This document shows positions 11,499 through 23,532 of a stretch of 64,000 nucleotides of DNA, piece after piece. Below the pieces are notes generated by a model that did no database searches, was not told the DNA's origin, and saw only the letters and a list, made by a program, of their open reading frames with translations. Location of the stretch: contig OY743184.1 of assembly GCA_963555705.1 (NCBI GenBank), positions 19,643,859-19,707,858 of the forward strand, written 5' to 3'. This DNA is from Ligustrum vulgare (Eukaryota; Streptophyta; Magnoliopsida; Lamiales; Oleaceae). A program made the position numbers and the translations under genes. The stretch's first letter is position 1; every line of letters starts with the position of its first letter.

Positions 11499-12520
11499 TG
11501 ATGACGCGATCCCGGTCGGGGAATCTCGTCGAACACGCGGAATAACGACAATTAAAACCTAGGAAAGATCTAAATCAGATCGACACAAGACAAACAACGA
11601 AAAATAAGGATAGAATGACGGTAAAGCCTTGACCCGACAATCACGACGCAATTTATGACGATGCGGATTGAAGAACAAAGATTGTTGAACGCCACAAGGA
11701 CTTGTCAATTTCCTTGATAAATATAGAATTTGGAAACGCCACAAATATTCTTCCGAATATTTGATAAGTTTGCTGGAAGAACGCCACAAAGATCGGATCT
11801 CTGATAAGTTCAAGAAAAAAGGAATAAACTCAACCTCTCAATTTTGGAGAATCCTCTCACAAATTTTATTAATCAATTCAAACTTGTCTAATGTTTACAA
11901 TGATGAAAAGAAATATAAATAAGCAAGAAAACCTAGCATCTAATTACTCAAAATAGAATTCTAATTATGCTAAAATTCTAAAATAGGAAAATAACCAAAA
12001 CAGAAAAAGGAAATAAAATAATGAAAAATTCCGGAAAATCTGGCCAGCTTGTTTACGGCCGTGAATAATTCTTTTACGGCCGTAATCACCTTTCTGATCA
12101 AAACTGTACCATCAGTTACGGCCGTGAGGAATTTCTTACGGCCGTGAAAATGTCCCTGTTTGAATGTTACGGCCGTAAGACTAGACATTACGGCCGTGAG
12201 ACCTTTTCTGCTGAAATTCTGCATTTTTCTTCAACGATTGATTACGGCCGTGATAACATGATTTACGGCCGTGATTATATGTGTTACGGCCGTGAAGAAT
12301 CTCCATTACGGCCGTAATGCCTTTTCTGCATAAATAATTTCTTTTACTCGATTCGGCTCGATCCGTCCCTCTTCTCGGCTCGACCCCAACACAGAACTTG
12401 CTCCGTTTTGCACGTAGATCACTATTATATTGCTGATGGCTCGAATTCTCCCTTCGATGCCTGGTCCGGATCACATCACTGGGTGAGGACAGAAGGACCA
12501 CTTCGTGTCTTGGAACAACA
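11499..12520 (-). repeat. Candidate 5' LTR of a minus-strand element, with palindrome array
   Basis: Bounded on the minus strand by TGTTGTTCCAAGACACG (ending at 12520) and ATCGCGTCATCA (at 11499), directly before the tRNA-iMet primer site. At 1022 bp with TG...CA ends it would be a long LTR. The ten-copy TTACGGCCGTAA array at 12053-12317 lies inside it. There is no second intact copy in the window, so the boundaries are a proposal. Confidence 0.4.
12053..12317. repeat. Array of ten TTACGGCCGTRA palindromes
   Basis: Ten copies of TTACGGCCGTAA or TTACGGCCGTGA lie within 265 bp, with spacers of about 10-37 bp that are not themselves repeated. The core ACGGCCGT is invariant in all ten, while the spacers are AT-rich. 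The conservation of a short palindrome against unrelated spacers suggests binding sites rather than a simple tandem duplication. The same word is repeated in element A at 6617-6762. Confidence 0.85.
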
Positions 12521-12590
12521 ATGAGGTTAATCTTCATTGTCGAGTTTTAAAGAAACAATCAGATTTCTGTAAAATATATATGATGAGAAA

Positions 12591-12850
12591 CCTGAGACTT
12601 CAGATCATTTATTTATTAGCTTAAAGAAACAATTAAGTTTCTTCACTTTCACACCAGCTTGATTCTATCGTATACCCTGAGACTTCAGATCGTTTATTTA
12701 TTAGCTCGGGGGCTTTGTTCTACCGTGTCCTCTGAGACTTCAGATCGTTTAAGAACGAGCTCATAGGCTTGATTCTGTCGTGTTACCTGTAACTTCAATC
12801 GTTTAATGACAGGCTCAGGGGCTTGTTCTTCTGTCTTCCTGGGGGCATCG
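12591..12850. repeat. Degenerate tandem repeat, about four units of 55-85 bp
   Basis: The phrase CTGAGACTTCAGATCRTTTA followed by a GAGCTC/TTAGCTC-like block and CTTGATTCTRTCGT recurs with starts near 12592, 12676, 12731 and 12786. The last unit is the most diverged. It overlaps no convincing coding region. Confidence 0.7.
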
Positions 12851-13239
12851 GCTAGGTAAGAGTTTCGCGTAGGCGAATATATCAAATATCTTTTGAATTT
12901 ACATGTAATAGTGACAGTTTTGAATTTAACATGACACGTAAATAATAAAAAATCTTATAAATCTCTATATTGTCAAGGGTAATACTTTTCAAGTGTTTGA
13001 CATTCTAGGGATGCTGAAGCGACCTTCAATCCAAGACTTCCAATCATTCTAAGCACATGAGATTTTCAGACCTTACCTAGTAATTGTAACACCTAGCACT
13101 CCTCTGCTTGTAAAAGACGTTTCTGATTTCCACTTGCATTCTTTTTTCCTGAAGAATGTCCAGTTTGTTACCTTAATTTGGATCATTCCCTGCTCGTCAA
13201 AATGAGAAATGCGGTAAGTAGGACCTTCAGCATGTGTTT

Positions 13240-13919
13240 TATGATCTTGTTAATAGCTTAGACTTGATCGTTGGCCTGAGGATGGTTCAATGTGGAAAAA
13301 TATTTCTTTATATGCAAATCATCACAAAATGATCTAAATTTCGCGTTGTCAAATTGTTTATCGTTATCATTCAATTTTTGAGATGTAAGAACAGGAGGTT
13401 GGTTTAATGGCATGGTGGAACTACTAATGGAATTTGTTTCTCTCTGATCTATTGTTCGGTTCAGTTGTTGATCTACCCCCATTTTCACTCTTGCCTCTTC
13501 ATTCGAATTTTTCAGTTCTGATTGGACTACTCTGAGGATCATCCGATCTCTTAAATACACTACGCTCTAGCTAGTTCTTATGAGGAATAATTCTATGAGC
13601 ACGGGATTGAGGAGTACTTTCACCTATTGCACTTCGAGTTCTTGCAGAATAATGACCGTAGGATTTTTTTTGTAAGATGGTGTAGAAGATCACCTCGGTT
13701 GAAATTGCACTTCTTCTTCATAGTGTTGAGGAACTTGTCTGATAAGGCATATACCATCTATTTCTCTTTGCATATGATCCAAATGTGGTAAACCAGCCTG
13801 CATGTTAGGATCCCATCGTGTCCTGGAGCTTTCTTCTCCCCTCAATCTTTCATTGGATGAGGTGATGAATCATTAATGTGAGATCTTTTATGGTTTTGGG
13901 AATCTTCTTGTTGGCTCAT
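13240..13919 (-). pseudogene. Internally deleted gypsy relic (gag start joined to integrase)
   Basis: On the minus strand a frame opens at about 13919 with MSQQEDSQNHKRSH and looks like a gag N-terminus. After several breaks, the segment 13400-13240 encodes an integrase core fragment with QFDNAKFRSFCDDL and LNHPQAN, followed by a stop at the residue where the catalytic Glu region would begin. The HPQAN motif is diagnostic of Ty3/gypsy integrase. Everything between gag and integrase is missing or unrecognisable, so this is a deletion derivative. Confidence 0.55.
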
Positions 13920-15060
13920 CTTTGCAAGTAAAAATTAAGTGAACAAGTTGTTTATATGCTGATGGGAAAAGTTAACCTTGTGGCTCTCCTTCTAACTTCA
14001 ATTGTTGACGTCTAAAATCTTCAGGAGTCAAAGTCAACCAAGGAAGTTACGTAGAAAGTTACATGGAGTAAAAGCAATTGGTGAATGTGGGGTTAAAAAT
14101 GGAGTGATTTTTCGAATTAGAGGTGATAGTTTGGGGATGGGCAAGTGAATAGATCGTTAACAAACAGAAGTTGATTTGTTTGCTTAACAAAGACCTATTC
14201 ATAACCTATCTAGAAATTAGGTTTGATTTCCATATCGTGGATAATAGTTAATTAAAGAAAAGAATGTTTCTTATCTCAGTTTTTCATCCCCTTATATGAG
14301 CATTAACCCCCATATTTACAGTGAGAATTGGGTTTAAACGTAATCATTACAATTAACCTAATGCTTTGACCAAAAGTGATATGCCTGGGTTGCTTGGACT
14401 TGTCCATAGCGTACATTTGTCATTTATTAAGGAAGATTACAAACATTGACAAGATCGACAAGACAGATTTGCAGAATTTGTTTATATTGAGCTCACCTCT
14501 AAATTCTACACATATGGGCCATCATCTTGCTCGTCTAAAGGATAAAATTAAACCAAAAGTTTAGATCTCCTACGTTGAAATCAGTTTGAAACGTAAAGAT
14601 TTAAATAATTCTATCCAGTTTGATATTAAATTCTCCGCATGGACCACGAAAGAGAAAAAAATTGACCTTGATCAGGTCAACTCGATGGCAATAAACTTGA
14701 AAATGATTGTTTGCAATTAAAACTACCGAGTTTGCAAATAAAACATTCCAGTACACGTCAAAATATTAATTTATTAATTTTTTGTTTTTTTATTTTATCG
14801 TCGGATAAGTCTGTTAAACATTGATTGACCTTTTAACCACTGACCCTTTTGTCCTGTTTAAACTTTGATTCAATCTTTTACAAATTACCTCTTCCGGGTT
14901 AATAACAAAAAACTTTTTCGACCTATCATTTTTCATTATGAAAAATAATTAGACATTGCAAATTCATGATTATGGCAATAATTACTAATTAACACAATGA
15001 TGAACAAATCAGAGTTGGTCAAGCACACCCTTGAGAAAAAGCAAATGCTATACTACTCTT
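13920..15060. other. Intergenic stretch without recognised features
   Basis: AT-rich sequence with no long open frame, no clear terminal repeats and no recognised coding motif. The one 62-codon frame at 14376-14564 has no recognisable features and is probably chance. Confidence 0.5.
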
Positions 15061-15062
15061 TC

Positions 15063-15325
15063 ACAACTTATTTAAGAATTACTAGCCCCTAGGGCACATT
15101 TCCTGGTGTCAAAAGAGAGAGATGGAAAAGTGCTCAGTGCAATCAGGTGCAGAGTTCGAATCCTGAAATAATGGATTTGTACCATGTGACAAGCGGGAGT
15201 TATGACTTACCACACCTTCACCCTGACTTTGGGAGGCATAACATGCGATTTACCTCCTTAATAAATGGCTCAGAGCAGGGTTGGTTAGGATCCTTAAGGT
15301 GTGGGCTACACCCTTTTTTTAAGAA
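15063..15325 (+). repeat. Possible tRNA-derived SINE-like repeat
   Basis: AGAGTTCGAATCCTG near 15150-15164 fits an RNA polymerase III B box (GGTTCGANNCC with one change). The block ends in a T-run after GGGCTACACCC. I could not find a convincing A box at the right distance and no target duplication is clear. Confidence 0.25.
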
Positions 15326-15384
15326 TAACTACACTCTATTACCTTTTTTTTATATAAAGTAAACTCTATTACCTTAGTAAAGAG

Positions 15385-15905
15385 TGTTAAGAAATAAAAT
15401 CAGACATCGAATAAAGATGAAAATATAAACTAACTTATGAGACTTTGGATTATTCGTCTTAACAAGATTGTCATTTTAAAATGAAACATTAAGTTTTAGA
15501 GTGTGTTTGGTATTGTTTAAAAAGAATTTTTTTTTAAATAAATAATGATTTTTAGGAGAATAAATGATTGAAAAGTCAAATATTGTGAGTTTGACTTTTA
15601 ATGGATTGTTGAAATTAAGTACTGTAGAAAAAAAGAAAATACTAATGAATATCAAATAAGGGCTTAATAAGGTACCAGAATCCGTTAATCTATAACGAGC
15701 AATTCGCTCAAATTAAGACTTAAAAAATGAGTACGCAAGTGTTAATATTGATTTGCTCAAACGAGCCACAATATTTTGGGACATGTTAAGGGATAAATCT
15801 CACATTGAATAAAAATGAAAACATAGATTAATCTATAAGAATTTGAACTACTCCTTTCGATAAGATTGACTATTTAAATGGAATTTCAAGTCTTAAAAAG
15901 AGATC
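15385..15905. repeat. Pair of diverged ~115-bp direct repeats
   Basis: The blocks at about 15387-15500 and 15787-15900 share the order TTAAG.RATAAA..CAGACATYGAATAAARATGAAAA..TTR..ATAAGATTG..ATTT..AATG.AA. They resemble the ends of an old LTR or of a short insertion. The spacer holds nothing recognised. Confidence 0.4.
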
Positions 15906-16868
15906 GTACTAATAATACTACTCCACCGCCGTTTTTTCAACATCCAAGTAGCCAAGTGGTGAGCCTCGTGCAGCTGACCCGCATCCACGCGGACTTATTA
16001 GCCAGTGGCAAACCGGAGACGTCTATCATGCTACAGCACTTTTCCTAGTCCGCCAATCTTGATCACATTTGAGAAATTGTTGGTACTAAGAAAAAGGGGT
16101 GCAGTCCAGATGTTAAATCCAGTAACCCCTTCGTGCAATACCCTAGCCGTTAGTTTAGGGCAGTGTCCCTATCATTAGATTGCCTACGCATTCAAATTTC
16201 CCAAATTGTCCCTTCAATTCATGTGGTTTCTTTTAGAAACAATGAAATTTGGAGGATGTAATAGGTAGAATGTGGAGATATGGACGTGTGGTTACAGAAA
16301 GAGAGAAAGATACGATGTGCCGACATGGGACTGTACCTTCTCAAGTGGGTAAAATGTTAATCGTCTATTTCACATCAATGAGGACATTGCTGGTACTTGC
16401 TTGGTTGCAAGTAGCAACTCCAGCCTTTTCTTTTCCACTTGTTCATCCCTTTAGTAAAATATAAAGTAGAAAAAGAAAAGTTACATTTATCTAATTGACA
16501 AATCTTTAAAATAAGAGCAATGCTATAACCACAATATAATTAACCATCTCGATGACAATTCTCTCTTATGTGGGGGGTGGGACCACTCAAATAGAAGTTG
16601 TCTCACTTACTACATATCAGAGGATTGTCAACGAGGTGATTAATCACATTGCGATTTTAGCAAAATTCTTAAAACAATATTTTAAATATTGCCTTGGACC
16701 GTGACACCAAAAAATACAAAATTCATAATTTCTTCTTTAATGAACTAACAAAATGATTTCTGATTCACCCAATATCCAAGGTCATCTTATCGATCCTAAG
16801 CTTCATAGTTTAAATGTTCTGTTCCAAAGTTTTTTACATTTGTGAATTTTTTATCTAAAGACAATCGC
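15906..16868. other. Intergenic stretch without recognised features
   Basis: Unique-looking sequence. A word resembling a polymerase III A box (TAGCCAAGTGG, near 15956) has no partner B box. An open frame of 71 codons at 16249-16464 has no recognisable motif. Nothing further can be supported. Confidence 0.4.
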
Positions 16869-17213
16869 GGGGGGGGGGGGGGGGGGGGGAGAGAGAAACG
16901 CAATGAAAGTCGCAAGAAAAAGATGACGATCTTTTTCTTTTTCAACAGTCACTACGTTAATGAACTAATGCCTCAAATTCCAGAAACATAATTAGTTATT
17001 AAAAAAAAAGGAAGGACTTCAGATGGAAGTTGATAAAAAGGAAGGACTTCAGATGGGGGGGGGGGGGGGGGGAAGAAACGCAATGAAAGTCGCAAGAAAA
17101 AGATGACGATCTTTTTCTTTTTCAACAGTCACTACGTTAATGAACTGAGCCTCAAATTCCAGAAACATAATTAATTATTAAAAAAAAGGAAGGACTTCAG
17201 ATGGAAGTTGATA
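16869..17213. repeat. Tandem duplication led by long poly-G tracts
   Basis: A unit of about 180 bp is present twice. Each copy opens with a G run (21 G at 16869-16889, 18 G at 17055-17072), continues GAAACGCAATGAAAGTCGCA, and ends with GGAAGGACTTCAGATGG. The copies differ by only a few bases and small indels. Perfect G runs of this length are rare in plant DNA. Confidence 0.9.
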
Positions 17214-18160
17214 CAATGTTGAAATGCAATCAAATTGAATAATTTGAGGATCCAAATGACATGAAAAATTGAATAGGTTCTCAAGTGCTCTTTTAACTGT
17301 AAAAGGAAAACTACAATTGCAAAGTTGTATTAAAATTACTCCTAGAAAAGCAACTTTTAAAGAAAGCTTTTGAACAATAATTGGTTTTTGGCATTTCAAT
17401 GGTCAAACTTCTTAAAAGCCAGTCAAGCAGAAAAAGGAAAGATGATCAATCAAGAGATAATATTTTACATTAGCCAAGGAAGAGATTACAGGGTTTTTCT
17501 GTAGTTTATTTCTTCTCAAAATTGCTCATTTCATTTATGGTGAAATGAGCACCAATACTCCGTTTACAGAGGGAAAAAAACAAAAGAATAAAGTTATGGA
17601 AAAGAACACTCCTATTAAAGTTTATAGCTAAGCAATCAATAAATTTTTAGATTTCTTAACTTGGTCAAAAAGCTAGTTGCACTCTGAAATCAGCATTCCC
17701 TATTTCAGATGAATTAATTTTTAGGTTAATTGAAGGAAAGGCTAATAAAGTAGATTCACCAAAAGATATGAAGAGAATTTCTACAAGAAAAATTGACAAT
17801 TAAAGTTATTCAACATTTTAATTTTGTAGTACCATTAGTTTCTAGTGGTTATACATCGATGTCTGGACGTGGAAATTGGAATAGCAAGGCAAATTTGCAT
17901 AGCGTACTCTTCCTATTCGAATCAAAGTGTTTTTTTTACAAGATACGTGTCATGAATGTGGAACATTGTTCTAGTTCTAGGAGTAAAAATATTAAAGAAA
18001 TATAGTTTTAGTTAGATAAGTTCCTATCAATATCAATTAGGAGATATCGAAAGAGAAATTATTTTCATGCATTCAACAAGCACCAAAAAGTTGAGTTCAT
18101 GTTATATTATATCTCCTTTTCTCATTAGCATTTATCATTGAACAAGACACAAATCTAGAT
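17214..18160. other. Intergenic stretch without recognised features
   Basis: No convincing coding region. The short open frames here (for example 73 codons on the minus strand at 17178-17399) start in the poly-G duplication or lack any motif. The stretch is AT-rich, with no clear repeat structure. Confidence 0.4.
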
Positions 18161-19445
18161 GTGTCATTCGAGTGGTCCCGACTGGGTCGGCCCGCCCACA
18201 TGAGCCCTGTACCGCTCTACATGGAAAAAGCTCGTCCGTTGCGAGTTTACGAGCCCGTTCAAATCGGATCGGCCTACAAATTTTGAGGAGATAATTGTGC
18301 ATATTACTTAATTTAGATGGTAAAACTAGTTTTTACTACACAAAAATGAAGTTTTGAAAAATACTTCATCTCAGCCCGCCACCACCTCCCATCACCTATC
18401 AAACACCATTTCAACTCCTCCACCACAGAGACCGTCGCTACCCATGGACACATCTTTAGTTCACCCAGTGCAGCGGCGCCTTGAAATCGAGGGTGCCAAC
18501 AACGACCGGAGCAGAGCCTAGATTTGAAATGTCTTTTGGTAAATATCATTACCAGACATAGTCGCAGAAGAGACCCGACTTCCACAATGCACCTCTAAAG
18601 AGCTTCAAAGGAAGAGACAGCTATAGCCATGCAAGAAAAGTAGAAGGCCTACAATTCATTGTTCTAAAACTCTCTTATTTGCATCATTCAGGTAAACAGA
18701 GTTCGAGGAAACAAGTACCTACATCTTTAGCTCAGATCGTGATACTAAAGTTAGGGAATTTGTATGGACAGCCCAATTTTGAACAACAAACCAAACCCGC
18801 CCATAGTCCATTCAGGTCGAGCCCATGCAAGTCCAGGGTCGCTATTCATTTCAATTTTGTCTGTATAAATAAAAACTTATTGTTGTACTTTCATTTTCAT
18901 TTATTAAAAAAAAAAAAAATTGCCACACTTCTGATGTTTTTTTTTTTTTTCCTTGAATTTTGAGATGATATAAATTCTGCAACATTATCATCTTATAAAT
19001 TTATTGGGGAACAACTATCATTGAAAATAGGATTTTGAGGAGAAAAATCATGAGAATCCATAATACAAGTGAGTAAGAATCAAATTAGTAAATCAAAAAA
19101 TGGGATGAATATTACTAATTAATGACTCGAATTTACCTACCTAAGATTTTTTTATCGTTAGGAATATATATATAAGAAAAAGAATAGAGCCAAATAGCTC
19201 TTTGTAAAGCATGCAGGCGTAGCTCCAACTTCTATACAGGGAGTCGTTGATTCTCCGCTTTTTTCCTCCACGGGCCAGTGGGTTAATAGCACCCGCAAAT
19301 GTGTAACTCGCGAAATTCGCAGTTCACATTTTCTTCACCCATGAACCGATCGCTCAAGTCATAAGTCGGCCCGCGATCCTAGATCAATTCGGGCCAATAT
19401 TCACGAGTTTGGTCAATTTGTCCATCTTGACACCTCCATTAACAA
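18161..19445. other. Intergenic DNA with GC-rich hAT-end-like blocks
   Basis: The GC-rich words GGGTCGGCCCGCCCA (near 18184), AACCCGCCC..TCGAGCCCATGC (near 18795) and GGCCCGCGATCC (near 19369) resemble the subterminal regions of plant hAT elements, and TTGACACCTCCATT near 19427 looks like an inverted hAT end. I could not pair any two ends with a target duplication. A moderately GC-rich block at 18370-18600 may be a captured gene piece, but I do not recognise it. Confidence 0.3.
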
Positions 19446-19810
19446 ACCTAAGCTCCTTTGTAGGTTGGGCTAGAGTCACGTTAAAGGATCCCTTTAAAGA
19501 AACCCTAGCATGGGTGGATGGCGCTACAAAAAAGTAGTAGATTGGAATCAACTTGATAAAATGCTAATAATTTGGTGGATCAATAGGACAGTTTTATTGT
19601 TAATTCAATAACATTTATAATTTGCAAACAGATGAGCATAAAAGTAGAAGAAAATTTTTATACAATTCTATTAAGAATAATTGGCCACTCCACAAGGTAA
19701 GAGAAACTAAAAATGGGTTGCACGGAGAGTCAAGTAACAAAATAATGACAACTTTAATCAAAAGTCTAATTACACTGATTTTATGTTCGAGACTATTATT
19801 TAGTATTTAC
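19446..19810. other. Intergenic stretch without recognised features
   Basis: No recognised coding, repeat or regulatory feature. The 70-codon frame at 19622-19834 has no motif. Confidence 0.35.
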
Positions 19811-20096
19811 CTCGATATAGGAAGTTGCTTTTAGCAATGTCTATTTCGATGAGTATTCGTAAAATTCAAATATCTTTACATAATCAATACAAATATAAAA
19901 TACATAAAATAATAATATTCTATTATAATAATTATTAAGATTAAGATTTAAGAAACTACAAAACTAATCTAAATTATTAATTTATTTGGATAGTAAATGT
20001 CAATATATAGTGAGGAATTGTTTGTTTAATTGAAAATGCAAATTTACATAATTTCTACTTTTATCTCTTGTATTTAACATTTTTTTTTTTTTGCAA

Positions 20097-20142
<46 letters not shown>

Positions 20143-20600
20143 TATATAATCTCAATATTATCTACACGAATTTAAGTATGACATTAATCTACACGAATTT
20201 AAATACGATATTAATTTACACAAATTTTATTTTATTTTAGTATGTATGTATGTATGTGTATATATATACTTGTACTAGTACTAGTATTTACCCCTTGCGA
20301 TGCATGGAAATTGCTTTCTTAATATCTATTTTGATAAGTATTTGTAAAATTTTAATACTTTTACATAATCAACATAAATATAAAATGCATAAAATAATAA
20401 TATTCTATTACAATAATTATTAAAATTTCAAAAAAAATAATTAATCCAAATTATTAAAAACTTATTAGGATAGTAAATGTCAATTTATATATTTAAATAA
20501 TAAATATTGTAAATTTCAATAATTTTTATGCGTTATTGTTAACTTCATTGAAATGCAAATTTACATAATTTCTGAATTTGATTACTGAATTTAATTTTTT
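19811..20600 (-). repeat. Two diverged ~250-bp copies of a Helitron-end-like repeat
   Basis: The blocks at about 19828-20065 and 20306-20590 share the long phrase ATTTYGATRAGTATTYGTAAAATT..CATAATCAA..AAATATAAAATRCATAAAATAATAATATTCTATTAYAATAATTATTAA. The second is preceded by CTAGTATTTACCCCTTGCGATGCATGG (20281 on). On the minus strand that reads as a degenerate Helitron 3' end: a hairpin remnant, then CTAG before T. Helitron origin is an inference. Confidence 0.4.
20095..20150. repeat. Compound (CT)n(CA)n(TA)n microsatellite
   Basis: A run of CT repeats (about 20096-20120) passes directly into CA repeats (20121-20142) and then into TATATA. It lies in intergenic AT-rich DNA. Confidence 0.95.
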
Positions 20601-21189
20601 TTTTTCAATTTTCATTCAAAAGATCTATCAAAATAATTATAAATGTGTGTTTGATCTCGAACCCTTTATATTTAACCAATAAAATTATATTTTTATTTAC
20701 AAAATCAAGTAGTTAAAATAATAATTACGAAAATATCCAATTATCATTATACGATAATCGGGTAAAGTGAGAGATCATTATAAATTATATCAAAAACTTT
20801 ATACCATATAATATTTACACGATTATTAAAATTAAGAATGATTAAAAATATTAGCATCCATTCGAAAAGTATTTTGTCTATAAATTTATTTACAAATGAC
20901 AAATTTTCACCAATTTTTTAACTATACACATTTTTCGAAATCATTTTTTAACTATATACATTTTTCGAAACCATTTTTCAACCACGTACGCATCTCGAAA
21001 ACAAAACAACAATATTTTTGTTATAAAAACACATAACCTTCTAACGGAGGTTTAACTATTTTCTATAAAACTATTTAAAAATAAAATATTTTTCATCCAT
21101 GTTTATCTACACGGATTCAAATATAACATTAATTCAAATGAAAATTGCATTAATCAACACAAAATTAAACACAAAATTAATTTATACAA

Positions 21190-21235
<46 letters not shown>

Positions 21236-21916
21236 GAAATGATTGCAGAAAAAATGATCGAATACGAGATTTTTCACCCACTAATGATTATTTACCGTTA
21301 AGCATCGACATATAAATTATGCGTCATATCAACTAAAATCAGCCAACAAATCATATTAGAGATGTATTTTTTCGAATTTCTATTGCCTCATTAAATAGTT
21401 CGCTGAAGTAAACTAACCATCAAACTAACATCTATACACGGAGTATAATTAACCCCAAAATCCACCAAAAAAATTGCAATGGAATGAAGATGAAGAAGAA
21501 GAATAGTCCAAACCCTAGCCCAAGAACTCAAAACGGAACTAGGGAGGAAAGAGACTAAACTATAATGCCAAACGAAGGTCAAGGCCACTTTTAAAAGAAA
21601 CAAACGAAACCACAGATCCAATAGCCAATATAGCGCACTATCTGTAAAGCCAGATTATAAAAAAGCTACAAGTAACAAAAGCGTGAGAAAATGTTTTTCT
21701 TTACCAACAAAAAGGTTACAGATTCAAGTTATAACCATAACAAAATATGAGAAGAAAAATTTCTTAACAAAAACGACTTTTTCAATAACGTTAAATATAT
21801 ATTTTTAATCTGTTTGAAAGGTCAAACCAGTCCATATAATTGAGACGGAGGGAGTATGATGAATTCTATTGTTGTTCTAAATGACTTCCTCCACCCCATA
21901 AAGGAAAGTTCATTTA
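20600..21916. other. AT-rich intergenic DNA with an (ATT)n run and a Stowaway-type end
   Basis: An (ATT)n microsatellite covers about 21190-21232. A Stowaway-like terminus, ATAATTGAGACGGAGGGAGTA, ends at about 21856, but I found no matching left end, so it is probably a broken MITE. The repeated phrase AACTATATACATTTTTCGAAA near 20920-20970 is a small local duplication. No genes were seen. Confidence 0.5.
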
Positions 21917-22448
21917 GGCCCTGTTTGATTACACTCCATTTTTCATGGAAAATGAAAAATGTTTTTCAATTCTCACTTTTGGTTTGTTTGTTTGACAAAA
22001 TTTTTCATGTAAAACATTTTTCGCGGACCCCACTTTTTCTTCCATTTTCCTTGATTTGGTGGAAAAGATTTTCTTTGGGTTTTGGTGGAAAAATGTTTTC
22101 CATGGTAGATGGAAAATGATTTTGGACACGTTTAATCAATTTTGTTGTTGTTAATTGACTTATTTTCTTTTCAAAAAATAACATTGTCATCATCAAGTAC
22201 AAATATATTTAAAAAGTAAGAAAAAAAATTTTTTTGATTAAAATAGCAAAAAATTACTTTATTTTCCATGGAAAATAATGTCAATCAAACAACAAAAGTT
22301 GGAAAATTCCCTACTTTTTTCACCTAGAAAATTAAGTCAATCAAACACATTAAACTTCTAATTCCCAGTAATTCAATTACCTAGAATTCAATTCCCTGGA
22401 ATTCATTTTCTTTCCACCCAAATTCCACCCTCGCTATCAAACGGACCC
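21917..22448. mobile_element. PIF/Harbinger-type MITE, copy 1
   Basis: This 532-bp element begins GGCCCTGTTTGATTAC and ends GCTATCAAACGGACCC, an imperfect terminal inverted repeat, and is flanked by TTA on both sides (21914-21916 and 22449-22451), the three-base target duplication of PIF/Harbinger elements. It has no coding capacity. A related copy in the opposite orientation lies at 48186-48686. The inner terminal sequence GGTGGAAAGAAAATRAATTCCAGGGAATT is shared between the two. Confidence 0.75.
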
Positions 22449-22509
22449 TTATATTTTTACACAGATTTTAAGAACATAATTAATAAACGTTGAAACTATA
22501 AATTTTGTA

Positions 22510-23330
22510 CTATCTCCATCCCGTAAAGATAGACTTGTATTCTTTATTTGTTCGTCCCAAATTATATGTCACTTTAATTTCCTCATTGAAAGTCAACATA
22601 TTTTTATATTTTCTAATACGCCCTTATTTAATATTCATTGTTATCAACAAATATAAAATAATCATATTTATTATATTATTTAATGTAGGGATATATTAGT
22701 AAAATGTAAGAGAAATTTATATTTTCAATTACATTAAGAATAATTATATTCAAACAACACTTTTTTATATCTATATCATAGTTTAATTGTAAGAAAGATC
22801 TTCAATGTTTGCTTACTTTTGCTTGTGTCCTCAGCTTTTTTAATCGCATATTATTCATAACATTTAATTAATTAACATATTTTGTTTCTAATCATAATTT
22901 CTTTTCGAATATTCTGATAATTTGCATTGAAGAGATGCACAAATATTTTGTTTAACTTTTTTATTAGTTATTTATGTTGATTATTTAAAAGTATGAGAGA
23001 TAAATATGTTTTTTTGGTCCTCGTAACAGATATTTTGAACGAAAATCGTATCTAAAGACAAGATGTGAAAATTAATAAAAAATTGATGATAACAAAATTG
23101 TAAAAAAAAAAAAAAAAAACTTGGAGAAGTAAATGTAAAAATAATGGAAAATTAGGGATCTTCATTGCAATTAAAATTTGGTGTGGATAACAAAAAGTAT
23201 GGTGTCAATATATTTACCCTTACATTAATTGACATTTTCTTAAGAAATTTATATTTTGAATTATATTAATTGACATTTTCTCAATTTATGTGAAAATATG
23301 AATAAACTTATCTTTATGGGACTAAAGGAG
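22510..23330. mobile_element. Stowaway-like (Tc1/mariner) MITE
   Basis: The left end CTATCTCCATCCCGTAAAGATA and the right end TATCTTTATGGGACTAAAGGAG form an imperfect terminal inverted repeat close to the Stowaway consensus. They are flanked by TA at 22508-22509 and 23331-23332. At 821 bp it is long for a Stowaway MITE. Internally, TTAATTGACATTTTCTYAA appears twice near 23226 and 23266, suggesting a nested or partly duplicated interior. It ends about 300 bp upstream of the bZIP gene. Confidence 0.6.
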
Positions 23331-23532
23331 TAACAGTTTACCTAATATACTCTTACATTGACTAATGAATAGTTCAATTTTGTTAATAACAATGCATATT
23401 AACTAGATATATATACATTAATATACTTTAAATATGAAAAATAACCTATAATTTAAGACAAATAAAAAAAGAAAATCTAAGGACGGTTGGAGGGGAGCAA
23501 TGAAATGGGGGCTACAATACCTTTTTCCACCT

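Noticed and set aside
11970..12537. Minus-strand frames with repeated TAV and HGRN motifs
   Set aside because: The repeats come from the TTACGGCCGTAA palindrome read in two frames. There is no coding support.
12694..12885. 63-codon minus-strand frame
   Set aside because: It overlaps the degenerate tandem repeat and has no motif or start context.
15949..16030. tRNA gene suggested by TAGCCAAGTGGTGAGCC
   Set aside because: There is an A-box-like word only; no B box and no cloverleaf can be drawn.
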